A stretch of DNA of 64,000 nucleotides, taken from NCBI GenBank assembly GCA_963834135.1, contig CAWIAN010000010.1:434001-498000 (forward strand), given 5' to 3'. Under the pieces are notes generated by a model. That model was not told the DNA's origin. It was given only the letters and a program-made list of their open reading frames with translations, and made no database searches. Source of the DNA: Bog-257 sp963834135 (GTDB lineage: Bacteria; Acidobacteriota; Terriglobia; Terriglobales; Acidobacteriaceae). This document shows positions 43,516-52,639 of this stretch, in pieces (position 1 is the first letter of the stretch; each line of letters begins with the position of its first letter). Made by a program: the position numbers and the translations under genes.

Positions 43516-44322
43516 TTAGATCTTCGATAGCAACCTTGCCGGGTCAGGCAGCAAACTCCGCAAAGGACAAGCAAGACAATTTGGTGCCGCCTTCAGACAA
43601 TAATGCTTACCCACCTGTACAAATAGGCCATGCATTTCGTTGTATACCTGCGCCAGCGGACTACGCTGAGCCTGACTGGCAAGCGAGGCCTCATGAATGA
43701 TCATCTTCGCCGGCCGTTTGGCGTTCGTGGACGACACCCTCTCTGCGCTAGCATCGTGCAGCGCGTCCTCCACCAGCGCCCGCACTTCGTCGTACTTCGC
43801 GCTATCGGCTATGGCTCCGTGCCTCAGCAGGACTCGACGCGTGTAGGCATCGACAACGAAGATCTCGTGATTGGCTGCATAGAGCAATATGGAATCCGCA
43901 GTTTCATGCCCCACACCCTTGAGCGACAGCAGTTCTGCCCGCAGCGTCGCCGTCGGAGTAGAGAACATCCTCTCCAGCGAGCCGGCGTACCGATCATCCA
44001 GGAAGCTTACGAAGCGCTTCAGGCGGTCCGCCTTTTGCCGGTAGTAGCCAGATGACCGGACCGCCTGCTCCAACTCGGATAAAGGAGTTGCTCGAACACC
44101 GTCAACGCTGAGTATTCCAGCGCGGCGAAGGGTTGCGAGGGCGCGCTCGACATTCGTCCACGAAGTATTCTGCGTAAGGATTGCGCCAGCGATGACCTCG
44201 AATGCTGTTTCCGCCGGCCACCAATGCTGTGGTCCCCAACTACGGCTCAGCTTGCGATAGATCTTACGCACCATAGCTTGAGGCGGGATCATCGAAGGGG
44301 ACTTCATGGCAGCAGCTTTCAC
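43516..44322 (-). CDS. HhH-GPD DNA glycosylase, MagIII/COG2231 type
   Basis: The 268-aa protein has the helix-hairpin-helix SLKGVGHETADSILLYA followed by FVVDAYTRRVL with the catalytic Asp. The Glu in GVGHET replaces the Lys of endonuclease III, so it should be a monofunctional glycosylase. COG2231 proteins such as Helicobacter MagIII remove 3-methyladenine from DNA. The C-terminus has CLKAAPNCLAC but then LRSLL where endonuclease III has its fourth Cys, so the [4Fe-4S] cluster is probably absent. The start at 44322 (GTG) is uncertain; ATGs follow at 44307 and beyond. Confidence 0.85.
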   Translation of the reverse strand: MKAAAMKSPSMIPPQAMVRKIYRKLSRSWGPQHWWPAETAFEVIAGAILTQNTSWTNVERALATLRRAGILSVDGVRATPLSELEQAVRSSGYYRQKADRLKRFVSFLDDRYAGSLERMFSTPTATLRAELLSLKGVGHETADSILLYAANHEIFVVDAYTRRVLLRHGAIADSAKYDEVRALVEDALHDASAERVSSTNAKRPAKMIIHEASLASQAQRSPLAQVYNEMHGLFVQVGKHYCLKAAPNCLACPLRSLLPDPARLLSKI

Positions 44323-44344
44323 TCTCTCGCTATACTAGCTAGAG

Positions 44345-44578
44345 ATGCGCAATATCGTTCGATTTATCTGGAACTCGGCGCGCGGGCACCGTCTGGCCCC
44401 GTGGCGAAGTCCCTATCTGCGGTGGCGAATCGAGACCTACACGGGAATCAAGATGCAGAGCATCGGCTTCCTGGAATTCTTCGGATTCATGTGGCGGGAG
44501 CGGCAGGAACTAGGAAGATTTCTTAAGTGGACTGCCGAGATGGAACATTACGCTCGTGTCAAGCCGAAGAACCCGTAA
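44345..44578 (+). CDS. Small basic hypothetical protein
   Basis: The 77-aa product is rich in Arg and Trp (IVRFIWNSARGHRLAPWRSPYLRWRIETYTG) with a second part FLEFFGFMWRERQELGRFLKWTAEMEHYARVKP. It has no signal peptide or hydrophobic helix. The even amino-acid pattern and codon use favour a real gene. It lies divergently 22 nt from the glycosylase start, so both share a very short promoter region. No function can be given. Confidence 0.65.
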   Translation: MRNIVRFIWNSARGHRLAPWRSPYLRWRIETYTGIKMQSIGFLEFFGFMWRERQELGRFLKWTAEMEHYARVKPKNP

Positions 44579-44691
44579 AAGGTTCGTGTTTACCAGATAG
44601 TTTGCAGCAGACTTGATCGCCGAAGCTGTCTGTGCGCTGTGACCAACGGCAATCCATCCGCCTTCGCGTTGGCGCCGATCTCTTCTTCTAC

Positions 44692-45498
44692 TCACGCTCC
44701 CAATACGACTCCCACCGGCGTTCCTACTCCGGATGCCAGTTTTTCGGAGGCTGAAGCTTTGTTCGCTGCAATCTCCAGATAGCCCGAACTGCCCACGATG
44801 GCGAAAATCTCATCGTCCCCTCCCTGCGCGTAGGAGCGATATACGCGAGTAATAGCTAGTCCGGCGATCAAGATGTTAACGGCAGGAACTCGCGATCCGA
44901 ACAGTTCCGGCACGTCCAATTCGCCGAAGTTGGTAATGAGATTGCCAAACTTATCCACCTTTATCACCACACCGCGCAGGCTTGCTTCGCCAATCCGCTC
45001 GACCTGCGGCAGCGGACTTCGGATGTAGTCCGATATCTCCGGGCCGAACTCCGCGGGCGCCACTCCTTTACTCAGCCAGCCTCCCACGGCCGCAAAGACG
45101 TCACGGCCATGAAACGTATTGCTTACAGGCTGCAGGAAATAGCGTTCTGCGGTGACGTGTCGCACCACAAACTTGGGCTCGCGCGCCTCGATCAACGACA
45201 GCACGCCGTTATCGGGAGCGACAAAGATGTAGTCTTCGGTTTCAACGATGATAGGACGGCGCGAACTCCCGACCCCCGGATCAACTACCACCACGTGCAC
45301 GGTTCGCGGCGGGAAGAAACGGTACGCTTGAGCGATGGTCCAGGCTGCGTCAGAAATATCGTAGGAGTTGACGGAGTGGCAGATGTCGACGATCCGTGTA
45401 TCCGGCTGGATGTTCAGCACCACTCCGTGCATGATGCCGACAAAGGGATCGGCGAGGCCGAAATCTGTGGTGAAGGTGACAACCCGAATGTCAGACAT
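44692..45498 (-). CDS. SAM hydrolase (DUF62 / SAM hydroxide adenosyltransferase)
   Basis: The 268-aa protein has the duf-62 pattern: VVTFTTDFGLADPFVGIMHGV with Asp12, VVDPGVGSSRRPI, FVAPDNGVLSLI, NTFHGRDVFAAV, and a C-terminal VDKFGNLITNF. These enzymes split S-adenosylmethionine to adenosine and methionine using a hydroxide, as distinct from the fluorinase and chlorinase relatives. I chose ATG at 45498 because it gives the family N-terminus; the frame runs 9 codons further. The physiological reason for SAM hydrolysis is unclear. Confidence 0.93.
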   Translation of the reverse strand: MSDIRVVTFTTDFGLADPFVGIMHGVVLNIQPDTRIVDICHSVNSYDISDAAWTIAQAYRFFPPRTVHVVVVDPGVGSSRRPIIVETEDYIFVAPDNGVLSLIEAREPKFVVRHVTAERYFLQPVSNTFHGRDVFAAVGGWLSKGVAPAEFGPEISDYIRSPLPQVERIGEASLRGVVIKVDKFGNLITNFGELDVPELFGSRVPAVNILIAGLAITRVYRSYAQGGDDEIFAIVGSSGYLEIAANKASASEKLASGVGTPVGVVLGA

Positions 45499-45551
45499 GT
45501 ACTGGCAAAGTAGCCTGGGTGCCAAGCGGAGTCAAGCGCGGCTGAACTGCT

Positions 45552-47045
45552 TTACCACGTCCCCATACGCAACACGAGGCCGCCGCTGAATTCGACAGCA
45601 CTGCGATAGTTCACGCCATTGATGTCACTGGTCCAGGAGTGAGCATAGGAGAGGTCTGCTATGCGCAGTGCCAGAGCGTTGTTGAACCGATAATCGACAC
45701 CGGCGCCAGCCGAGATGGCAAAGCCGTCCCGCGTCCAGTCCGTGCTGTAGTAATCATGCTTAGCAGTTCGACCCTCGTCGTTAACGGGATGCCAGTCAGC
45801 GACTTCGGCCTTCAGCACCGGGTTCTGGTATTCCTGCGTAATCTTGGTTCCCCCGACAAGAGCCTGCACATGCGGAGTCCAATGGCTGGAGTTATGCGGC
45901 GTCCAGCGCGGACCAACCATATATGTCAGCGTATCTCCGGACCAGTCTTTGCCGAACTCCAGCATCTTGCATCCGCTCACATCCAGCAGGATCTGCCAGT
46001 CGCTGGCGACGCGGAACCCAGCGGTGCCACCGCCACCCATACAAGCACCGCCACCGGAGTTACCTGTGTAGTCGGTGAATGTCGCATGGAATGAAAAATC
46101 AAATGGAGCTACTCCCGGAGGCGGATTGACCGGCGAGCTTTCCATGCGCCGTTTATTTTCAGCCACCCAGAGCGCGTTTTCAGGAAATGGTTGGAAAACG
46201 CCCGGCCGATCGTCGCGATGCCATGGAACCTGGAACTCCATCACATTAGCGAAGGAGCGCGCCGGATTTAGAACACCGCGCGCGAGCAGCCGCACATAAG
46301 GATTAGCCACGTGCTCTTCCAGGCGCTGCACGATGATCCGATCGATGCTGTCCTCTGCGATAGCCCATCCGGTACCGACAATTGGCGTAATCACGTGATC
46401 AACAAAGCCTACCTGCGGATACATGGCCTGGATATGACCGAGCGATGCTTCGCTGATGGGACCAATTTCAAATTGCACGCTGTAGACATACGCGAAAGCC
46501 ATGCCGCGGAGGCGTTCCTTCCAATAACGGCGGTTGCGTCCGAACTCCACCGTGCGATACGCGCGGTCATTGTGCTGCCAGATGAACCCGGCGACAGCGC
46601 CTTCCATCGGATGGCCAACATAGTTGACGAGGAAGGGATCGCCATCACCCCAGCCGTGAAGATTAGCTATCGCTTTCCCGTAATTCGGAAAAAATGGCTC
46701 ATCAAATGACCGGCGCGTGGTCGATTCCGTCGCGTAACGATAAGTGTGCGAGACAGCGAGAAATGCCAGGGAACTCGCGATGAGATGTCCCCAGTCGACG
46801 CCCTTTTCTCTCGCAACAGTGGAGGACGTTAAGGGCGGAAGGACGCCTGCGGCGTTCGCGTCAGATAGATAATTGTGATCTGGAAGAGAGGTGCTTGTGT
46901 CGGATGTCGATAGGCCGGACTTCCCGGAGGATTCCAAGGCGTTCGAATTCACACTTGTCTGCCCGCACGCGAAAAACCATGCGCCACACAGGTGCAAAAT
47001 CAGCACTGCAACACAAAGAGTGTTCTTTCCCGTCGCCTCGCCCAC
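45552..47045 (-). CDS. Secreted outer-membrane beta-barrel protein
   Basis: The roughly 497-aa product has a signal region (CVAVLILHLCGAWFFACGQ) with a lipobox-like FFAC. The middle has IANLHGWGDGDPFLVNYVGHPMEGAVAGFIWQHND, a motif of DUF3943-like proteins with membrane-associated His. The C-terminal half has alternating barrel strands ending FSGGLVLRMGTW. It is probably in the outer membrane; the function is unknown. I chose GTG at 47045, preceded by AGGGA; the open frame extends to 47147 with non-native sequence. Confidence 0.78.
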   Translation of the reverse strand: MGEATGKNTLCVAVLILHLCGAWFFACGQTSVNSNALESSGKSGLSTSDTSTSLPDHNYLSDANAAGVLPPLTSSTVAREKGVDWGHLIASSLAFLAVSHTYRYATESTTRRSFDEPFFPNYGKAIANLHGWGDGDPFLVNYVGHPMEGAVAGFIWQHNDRAYRTVEFGRNRRYWKERLRGMAFAYVYSVQFEIGPISEASLGHIQAMYPQVGFVDHVITPIVGTGWAIAEDSIDRIIVQRLEEHVANPYVRLLARGVLNPARSFANVMEFQVPWHRDDRPGVFQPFPENALWVAENKRRMESSPVNPPPGVAPFDFSFHATFTDYTGNSGGGACMGGGGTAGFRVASDWQILLDVSGCKMLEFGKDWSGDTLTYMVGPRWTPHNSSHWTPHVQALVGGTKITQEYQNPVLKAEVADWHPVNDEGRTAKHDYYSTDWTRDGFAISAGAGVDYRFNNALALRIADLSYAHSWTSDINGVNYRSAVEFSGGLVLRMGTW

Positions 47046-47234
47046 ACCACATCCCTGACATATCGGTTGATTTGTTCTTAACAGAATGCCGTGATTCGCG
47101 GCGGTTTGCAATGGTTTGCATAAAGAATTCGCCGGCGGCGCCCGCATTGATTCGCTTCAGAACGATTGGGCTACGAAAAACGTACCGCCGAAAACTCAAC
47201 AGTGGCAACCACACTCATCACCAAGGTGCATCGT

Positions 47235-47393
47235 ATGATGATGCATGTAAAGCTTCCATCGCTCTATCTCAAGGTGCCGCCCGGCACACCGGAACCGTCA
47301 CCAGAACCTAAGCCTGACCCGGAGCGTGAGCCGGGCTCCGATCCAGATTTGATTCCGGCGATGGACCCCGAGCCCGAACCGCTTCCCATGTGA
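47235..47393 (+). CDS. Proline/glutamate-rich microprotein
   Basis: The 52-aa product starts MMMHVKLPSLYLKVPPGTPEP and continues as Pro-Glu/Asp repeats (PEPSPEPKPDPEREPGS, then MDPEPEPLPM). It is low complexity and acidic, with no signal peptide. AAGGTG lies before the ATG, and the frame ends just before the convergent SpoIID gene. The proline codons vary (CCA, CCG, CCT, CCC), which suggests selection on the peptide and not a simple DNA repeat. No function can be given. Confidence 0.45.
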   Translation: MMMHVKLPSLYLKVPPGTPEPSPEPKPDPEREPGSDPDLIPAMDPEPEPLPM

Positions 47394-47404
47394 ATAGTGC
47401 GCGT

Positions 47405-49204
47405 TTACCGCACCGATGCGCGTGGCCCGCTGCTGCGCGCAACCAGCTCCGGCGGAAGGCCGTTCTGCACCCATTCGAGCAATACGGCTTTCCCGTGCTG
47501 TTGAGCCAATTGCGCGACCTGGTCTTGCGCCTCCACGTACGCACGACGCAAATCCTGTTCGCTGTGCGGATCTCGCAAGGAACTTTCGAGAGCCGCTAAG
47601 TCGGCGGCGTGGCTGCCCTCCGTCGCTGCTTTATTTGGTGCGGTGAGATAAAGCACCAGGCCTTCACGAAACCACTGCGGCATGCCCGGTCGCGCGTAGG
47701 ACTCAATCAACATGTGCATCAACTCGTGATGGATGGTGCTGTCGAGCGTACCGGCGTCGCGTAGCAGTTCGGTAGGCTGCAGCTGGATGGTGCGGCCCCG
47801 AGTCGAGGCCGCCACCCATCCCGGCTCGCCCGTCGAGTTGCGGAATTCGGCAATCGTGCCGTAGACCTTCAGACGCGGCTTGCTGCGGTAGATCAGTCCA
47901 GTGCTCTCTTCCGACTCGTGCATGAAGCGCGTGGCGATGGGCAACAGAGAGCGATCGCGATCGGGGCGAGGAGTGAGCAACTCGATGTCTTCGTTGGCAA
48001 GCTGTTGCCACGCGATGCCCTGTGCGCCCACGCCGAGGTGCGTACCGGGATAATAGAATTCCAGAATCTCGCGGTACGAATGTCCTTCTTCGCCCATGAT
48101 CTCCGCACCTATCTGGCAGAGTCCGACACCGTGTCCGGAACCGCGACCGTGAAAGACAATGCGATCGCCGTGATTGCTTACTTCGTACCAATTGCTCTTC
48201 AGCCGGTCCCAGCCGATGTGACGCCCGACGGCAGAGCGGAACGATAGGCCGGACACAGTAACGCTGCCGTTTCCGGTGATGCGCAGAAATTCAACCCGGC
48301 CGCTGGATGTGCGGTTCAGCACACTAACCGAGCGAATCGTGCCGGGAATATTGATGCCATCCGCTGCCAGTGCTCGCGCCAATTCGTACCGCGAGATTTC
48401 GCTGCTCCACTGCGAACCGCCATTGCGAATGCAGTAGCGATCCGAATGCTGCTTCAGATAGGGTGCGGGCGCTTCGTCGTTGCCAAGGATGTAATGGCCG
48501 TCCTCGGTCGTCCCTCCGCAGTTGGCGAAGTAATACGTCGCAGCCGGCTCACCGTCGTACCAGAGAACCTCTCCGGCGGTGGATTCGGCAATCTTTCGCA
48601 AATGTGCGTCGATCCCCGCGATTCTTAAATCCTGGCAATGCGTGGTATCGCAGAAGTCGAAGCCCTCCAGCGCATGGCGGCTGCCGAAATGTTCAGCGTA
48701 AGTTCGGGCAGCCACCGACATGGCCTTCAACGCTTCATCTGATTTGAAGTTGCCCGTCTCACCCGCGAGCACGCCGGCGATGTACTCCTCCATCGGCATG
48801 AGTGCAGTAACGACCAGGTGGCCTTGATCGGCGCTGAGCTGGATGGGAAAGTCAGCGCGGATCGGCGGCTGTCCGGGCGAGTTCATCTGGAAGGTGCCAT
48901 CGATCGACAGCACCGTCGTCGAGGCGCGATCGCCGTCTAAGTCGAGTGATGGTCCTGAAGCGTGGACATTGAGAGTCGCAAGCGGTAGCTCTTTGCAGTT
49001 CAGACATTTCCTGAAGCTAGCCTGGCCGGCATCCGCTCTTAGCTTCAACTGACTCGGAGGATGCAAATACCAGAGCCGAATGCGCACGGTTTGCGGGAAG
49101 CCACGGGAAGGTAACGAGTTCGCGGTGTCGCCGGACGCCGAACGCGCATCGCCATGTACCCAAATGAGAAGCAGAAGAGTCAGGGCTGCCATGACTGTCT
49201 TCAC
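47405..49204 (-). CDS. SpoIID/LytB-domain protein fused to a C-terminal MA-type metallopeptidase domain
   Basis: The 599-aa secreted protein has a signal peptide (TVMAALTLLLLIWVHG) and a SpoIID domain (about 130-430): MPMEEYIAGVLAGETG, AARTYAEHFG, FCDTTHCQ, ANCGG, and GRGSGHGVGLCQIGA. SpoIID proteins cut peptidoglycan glycan strands lacking stem peptides. The C-terminal part, with STIHHELMHMLIES (HExxH, about 491) and MPQWFREGLVLYL, is a peptidase MA-like zinc domain. I chose GTG at 49204, with AGGAG 8 nt upstream; it overlaps the stop of the upstream PBP gene by 4 nt (GTGA). The two genes are therefore co-translated. Confidence 0.87.
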   Translation of the reverse strand: MKTVMAALTLLLLIWVHGDARSASGDTANSLPSRGFPQTVRIRLWYLHPPSQLKLRADAGQASFRKCLNCKELPLATLNVHASGPSLDLDGDRASTTVLSIDGTFQMNSPGQPPIRADFPIQLSADQGHLVVTALMPMEEYIAGVLAGETGNFKSDEALKAMSVAARTYAEHFGSRHALEGFDFCDTTHCQDLRIAGIDAHLRKIAESTAGEVLWYDGEPAATYYFANCGGTTEDGHYILGNDEAPAPYLKQHSDRYCIRNGGSQWSSEISRYELARALAADGINIPGTIRSVSVLNRTSSGRVEFLRITGNGSVTVSGLSFRSAVGRHIGWDRLKSNWYEVSNHGDRIVFHGRGSGHGVGLCQIGAEIMGEEGHSYREILEFYYPGTHLGVGAQGIAWQQLANEDIELLTPRPDRDRSLLPIATRFMHESEESTGLIYRSKPRLKVYGTIAEFRNSTGEPGWVAASTRGRTIQLQPTELLRDAGTLDSTIHHELMHMLIESYARPGMPQWFREGLVLYLTAPNKAATEGSHAADLAALESSLRDPHSEQDLRRAYVEAQDQVAQLAQQHGKAVLLEWVQNGLPPELVARSSGPRASVR

Positions 49205-50121
49205 TGCTTCTCTCCTGCTGTGGCCAAGGCGCTGAAGATCTCGCGAGCGACCCTGGCGGCATCGCCGCCGCCGTGACCTTTCTCCAAGAAGACCGCCACG
49301 GCGATCTCCGGATGCTCTGCGGGGGCGTACCCGGCAAACCAGGCGTGGGTCCACGGTCCTTCATCGGCGGGAGCGGTCCCGGTCTTACCGGCGACCTTCA
49401 TCTGCCTGGCGGGCTGCGCCTCATGTCCCATGCCGTAAGTTACGGACTGATAAAGGCCTGCGAAGAGTGGCTCAAGTTTTGGATCATGTTCCGCCTGCGC
49501 GGATGCAAGCATGCTATAGGCCTTCGCCATCTCCAGCGGCGTTACCCGAATCCCCCACTCGCCAATCGCCTCCAACTGTACCTGCTGGGGTACCTGGGCC
49601 AGCGAGACTGTGCCTGCCGCCTCATCCGTGGACAGTCCTGTCACGGATGCAAATCCGTCTCGCACATAACTGCTCCGCAACTGCTCTGGGGAAAGCCTTA
49701 ATGCAACGGTGGTGAAGTACGAGTTACAGGAGTAGGCCAGTGCCTCGGCTGGACCGAGCGGCTCCGTCGTTGCGGGATGGGAGCAGTCCAGCTTGCGGCC
49801 GCTGACCGAGACCACGCGCTTGCACATCAGCGCAGTCTGTCCGTTCACCTTACCCGATTGCAACAGCGCCAGCAGCGTGAACGGCTTGATGCTCGAGCCC
49901 GGAGCCACCACGCGCCGTGCCGCCACATCGAGATGGGACGACGCGATGATGTGGCCGGACCGCACATCGAGCACTACAGCCGTGCCACGTTGACCATTCA
50001 TCGCGCGGGTCACTGCGCTTTGTAAAGTGGCACTGGCCGGCTGCGCAGCCGCGTTCATAGAAAGCGCAGCACACATCAGCGCCAAGGCAAGGCGCCACAC
50101 GGCCAGATTCGGACGGAGCAT
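49201..50121 (-). CDS. Penicillin-binding-type transpeptidase
   Basis: The 306-aa protein has a signal peptide (WRLALALMCAALSMNAAAQ) and a compact serine transpeptidase domain: the S76-S-I-K79 nucleophile motif in VAPGSSIKPF, the S131-C-N133 motif in LAYSCNSYF, and K246-T-G in VAGKTGTAP. It lacks a pedestal or glycosyltransferase domain and is about half the length of a class B PBP, more like a small PBP or class D beta-lactamase-like enzyme. The stop overlaps the SpoIID gene start. The pair should work on peptidoglycan together. I chose ATG at 50121. Confidence 0.88.
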   Translation of the reverse strand: MLRPNLAVWRLALALMCAALSMNAAAQPASATLQSAVTRAMNGQRGTAVVLDVRSGHIIASSHLDVAARRVVAPGSSIKPFTLLALLQSGKVNGQTALMCKRVVSVSGRKLDCSHPATTEPLGPAEALAYSCNSYFTTVALRLSPEQLRSSYVRDGFASVTGLSTDEAAGTVSLAQVPQQVQLEAIGEWGIRVTPLEMAKAYSMLASAQAEHDPKLEPLFAGLYQSVTYGMGHEAQPARQMKVAGKTGTAPADEGPWTHAWFAGYAPAEHPEIAVAVFLEKGHGGGDAARVAREIFSALATAGEKQ

Positions 50122-50199
50122 GTTGCGATTGTAATTGCAGCAGACATTGGGAGCACACGATGAACCCGGGTTGCTACTGATTTCTCGCACGCACCAGCT

Positions 50200-51162
50200 T
50201 CAAGGGATAAGCACAATCTTCCCCAGAGTCCCTGAACCCATGATCGTCTCGTGAGCTCGACCCGCCTCAGCTAATGGGATCCGCTTTCCAATGACCGGCT
50301 TCAGCGCTCCGTTATCCAGACCAGCGCCCAGCGCCGCGTGAATCAGGAGGTACTCTTCCGGGGAGGTATTCATCAACGTCACACCGCGAATGTCTGCTTC
50401 CCGCGACATCGTATCGCGCGGATTAATCTCGATGGTTCCGCGGTTGCCCACCACGGCTACTCTTCCCTTCTTTGCCAACATGGTTAGATCTTTCTCCAGA
50501 TTCTTGTTGGCGAGCATCTCCACAATGGCGTCGACGCCGCGTCCGCCGGTCAGTTTCATCAACTCGTCGAGATACCCTCCGGCGGAATGATTGAGCGCAT
50601 GTTGCGCCCCTTGTTCCCTGACCAGCTTCATGCCGGCTTCGCTGCCTGCCGTGCCGATCACCGTCACGCCGATTGCGTGGGCAAGCTGAACGGCGGCCGT
50701 GCCCACGCCGCCGCTGGCTCCGTGCACCAGAATCGTCTCCGCCGGCTTAACCTGGGCTCGGATGAACAGCGCTCGATAAGCCGTCCCATATGGCACGCCG
50801 ATCGCCGCACCTTGCTCAAAGCTGACGTGATCCGGCAACCGATGAACAGTGGCTTCGTCGCATAGTGCTTGCTCCGCGTACGTGCCAGTCTTCGAGGCGG
50901 TGGTATAAACGCGATCGCCCACCTTCACTCGCTGCACATCAGGACCAACGACGGTAATTACGCCGGCCGCGTCCCTTCCGGGCGTATACGGCAGGTTCGG
51001 TTTCGAAGCGTACGTACCGGTCCGAATGTAGGCGTCTACGGGGTTCACGCCAGAGGCGCCGACTTTGATAACGACTTGCCCAGGACCGGGCTGCGGGTCG
51101 GGAACATCTTCTAGCTTCAGAACCTCTGGGCCGCCAAACTGGTGGACGCGAATGGCCTTCAC
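50200..51162 (-). CDS. NADPH:quinone oxidoreductase, MDR family
   Basis: The 320-aa zinc-free medium-chain dehydrogenase has IRVHQFGGPEVLKLED, VNPVDAYIRTG, PGRDAAGVI, and the NADPH-binding GASGGVGTAAVQLAHAIG. No structural or catalytic zinc Cys cluster is present, as in QOR/zeta-crystallin enzymes, which reduce quinones or enones with NADPH. ATG at 51162 follows AGGAGAG. It is adjacent to, but 78 nt from, the PBP gene on the same strand. The natural substrate is unknown. Confidence 0.92.
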   Translation of the reverse strand: MKAIRVHQFGGPEVLKLEDVPDPQPGPGQVVIKVGASGVNPVDAYIRTGTYASKPNLPYTPGRDAAGVITVVGPDVQRVKVGDRVYTTASKTGTYAEQALCDEATVHRLPDHVSFEQGAAIGVPYGTAYRALFIRAQVKPAETILVHGASGGVGTAAVQLAHAIGVTVIGTAGSEAGMKLVREQGAQHALNHSAGGYLDELMKLTGGRGVDAIVEMLANKNLEKDLTMLAKKGRVAVVGNRGTIEINPRDTMSREADIRGVTLMNTSPEEYLLIHAALGAGLDNGALKPVIGKRIPLAEAGRAHETIMGSGTLGKIVLIP

Positions 51163-51255
51163 AATTCTCTCCTATTCAAAAGGCTACCAAACCTGAAGCT
51201 TGACTCATACCGAAACGTGGCATAGTGTCCGGGTGCGTCTCAAGGAGAAGAGCCG

Positions 51256-51693
51256 ATGCGCCCGACTGGCGTTGTGCTGATTGCGATTTATCAGTTCTTA
51301 GGAGCGTTGTTCTTGATCGGGTTAGCACTGCTGATGTTGCTTGGTGGTAGCCTTCCCGCCGCCGCAGGTGCCGGGCCAATCACAGCGAAGCTGGCACTGT
51401 TACTCGGAGCCGCGGGAGCTGTGTTCGCAATCATATTCGCCGTCATCGCCGTGATCTCGGCATACGGCATCTGGAATCTCCGGGAGTGGGGACGCATTCT
51501 GACCATGGCCCTCGCCGTTCTGTCCCTGGTGCTTTCCCTTCCCGGACTGCTACTCATGGCAGCACACGTACACCTATTCTTCGGCACCTATCGCCTATTC
51601 CGAATTGCTATCAGCATCCTGATGCTCTGGTACCTGATGCAACCACCGATTCGAGCCTTGTTTCAGCGAACCCCGTCGGCCACTCCCAGCTAG
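51256..51693 (+). CDS. Four-helix integral membrane protein
   Basis: The 145-aa product consists almost wholly of hydrophobic helices: VVLIAIYQFLGALFLIGLALLML, AKLALLLGAAGAVFAIIFAVIAVISAYGIW, ILTMALAVLSLVLSLPGLLLM, and a last helix ISILMLWYLM. A conserved-looking W-N-L-R-E-W-G-R motif lies between helices 2 and 3, as in DUF2127-like proteins. Function unknown. GGAGAAG lies 7-10 nt before the ATG. It converges with the protein at 51702. Confidence 0.8.
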   Translation: MRPTGVVLIAIYQFLGALFLIGLALLMLLGGSLPAAAGAGPITAKLALLLGAAGAVFAIIFAVIAVISAYGIWNLREWGRILTMALAVLSLVLSLPGLLLMAAHVHLFFGTYRLFRIAISILMLWYLMQPPIRALFQRTPSATPS

Positions 51694-51701
51694 TCTGCAA
51701 T

Positions 51702-52400
51702 TCAGGAACCCTGCTGAATGTCGGTCGCCTTGCCATTGGTGAAGGTGATTCGCATGGGATGGCCGTTGTTCGGAAAGTTCACGATGCGAGGATTTCCCAG
51801 GCCAGTCCCCTCCGGCGCGCCCATACCGATCGCGAAGGTCGCCTGGATCTCGTTCATGCCAGGCTTCACCTGGTGATTCTCGATCGCCTGCCAAGTGTCA
51901 GGCGACCAGTGTTTATAAAGGTCGCGGGGATCCTGAATGAAGAGCATCTCGTCGCTGTAAATCTTGTAGTCGCCGGCGTCGTCGATTCCGATGGGCACGG
52001 CGTAACGCTTGCTGTCCTTCTCGAAAACCGCCATCACCTGCTTTTGGGTTGCCGAGCCGGGAGTGCGATCCAGCACAATGTCTTTGATCTCCAGCTTTTC
52101 GAGCGGCCCGAGAGTTCCCGCAACGTGATCGAAATCGGAGTGCCCGTTGTACGGATAGTAGGCGTAGCGATAGCCGTCCCGGACCCAAACGGGCTGCTGG
52201 GTCAACTCCTTCGCGTCTTTCAGGTCCTGGGGGTGAAGTTTTTTCGGGACCACGTAATAGTCCGGATCGAGCGCGATCTCGATCTTTTTGGGTGGACCCG
52301 ATTGGGAGTGGCGCTCGCGATAGTTCAGGTACAGGTTGATGGCTGCCGCCACAATGGCTACTAGCAAAACAGCTTGGATGATCTTGCTGGTTTTTGACAT
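51702..52400 (-). CDS. Membrane-anchored protein of unknown function
   Basis: The 232-aa product has one N-terminal transmembrane helix (SKIIQAVLLVAIVAAAINLYLNY) and a hydrophilic remainder. That part contains PPKKIEIALDPDYYVVPKKLHP, VWVRDGYRYAYYPYNG, QKQVMAVFEKDSKRYAVPIG, and a C-terminal domain with AFAIGMGAPEGTGLGNPRIVNF. The latter resembles the strand pattern of small periplasmic domains in acidobacterial secreted proteins, but I cannot name it. I chose ATG at 52400; the 12 codons before it look non-native. It may be periplasmic. Confidence 0.72.
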   Translation of the reverse strand: MSKTSKIIQAVLLVAIVAAAINLYLNYRERHSQSGPPKKIEIALDPDYYVVPKKLHPQDLKDAKELTQQPVWVRDGYRYAYYPYNGHSDFDHVAGTLGPLEKLEIKDIVLDRTPGSATQKQVMAVFEKDSKRYAVPIGIDDAGDYKIYSDEMLFIQDPRDLYKHWSPDTWQAIENHQVKPGMNEIQATFAIGMGAPEGTGLGNPRIVNFPNNGHPMRITFTNGKATDIQQGS

Positions 52401-52639
52401 AACGTTCAACAACTTAGATGCTCTTGCAGCGCACAATATCAGGAGTTCTTTGCCGGGGTCACTCCCCTGATTCCACGCCTCTTTAGTTGCTTGTCCCCTC
52501 TTTAGCCGAACCTATAATCGAAGTGCTCTGGACGAAACCGTGTCGGTTCAACCGGCTGTCAGGCGAGCTGTACCTTGAGCTCTGCCGCAGACGGCGAGGC
52601 CATTGATTAGCATGGCGATACCCTGCTCCGTCAGCCGCG

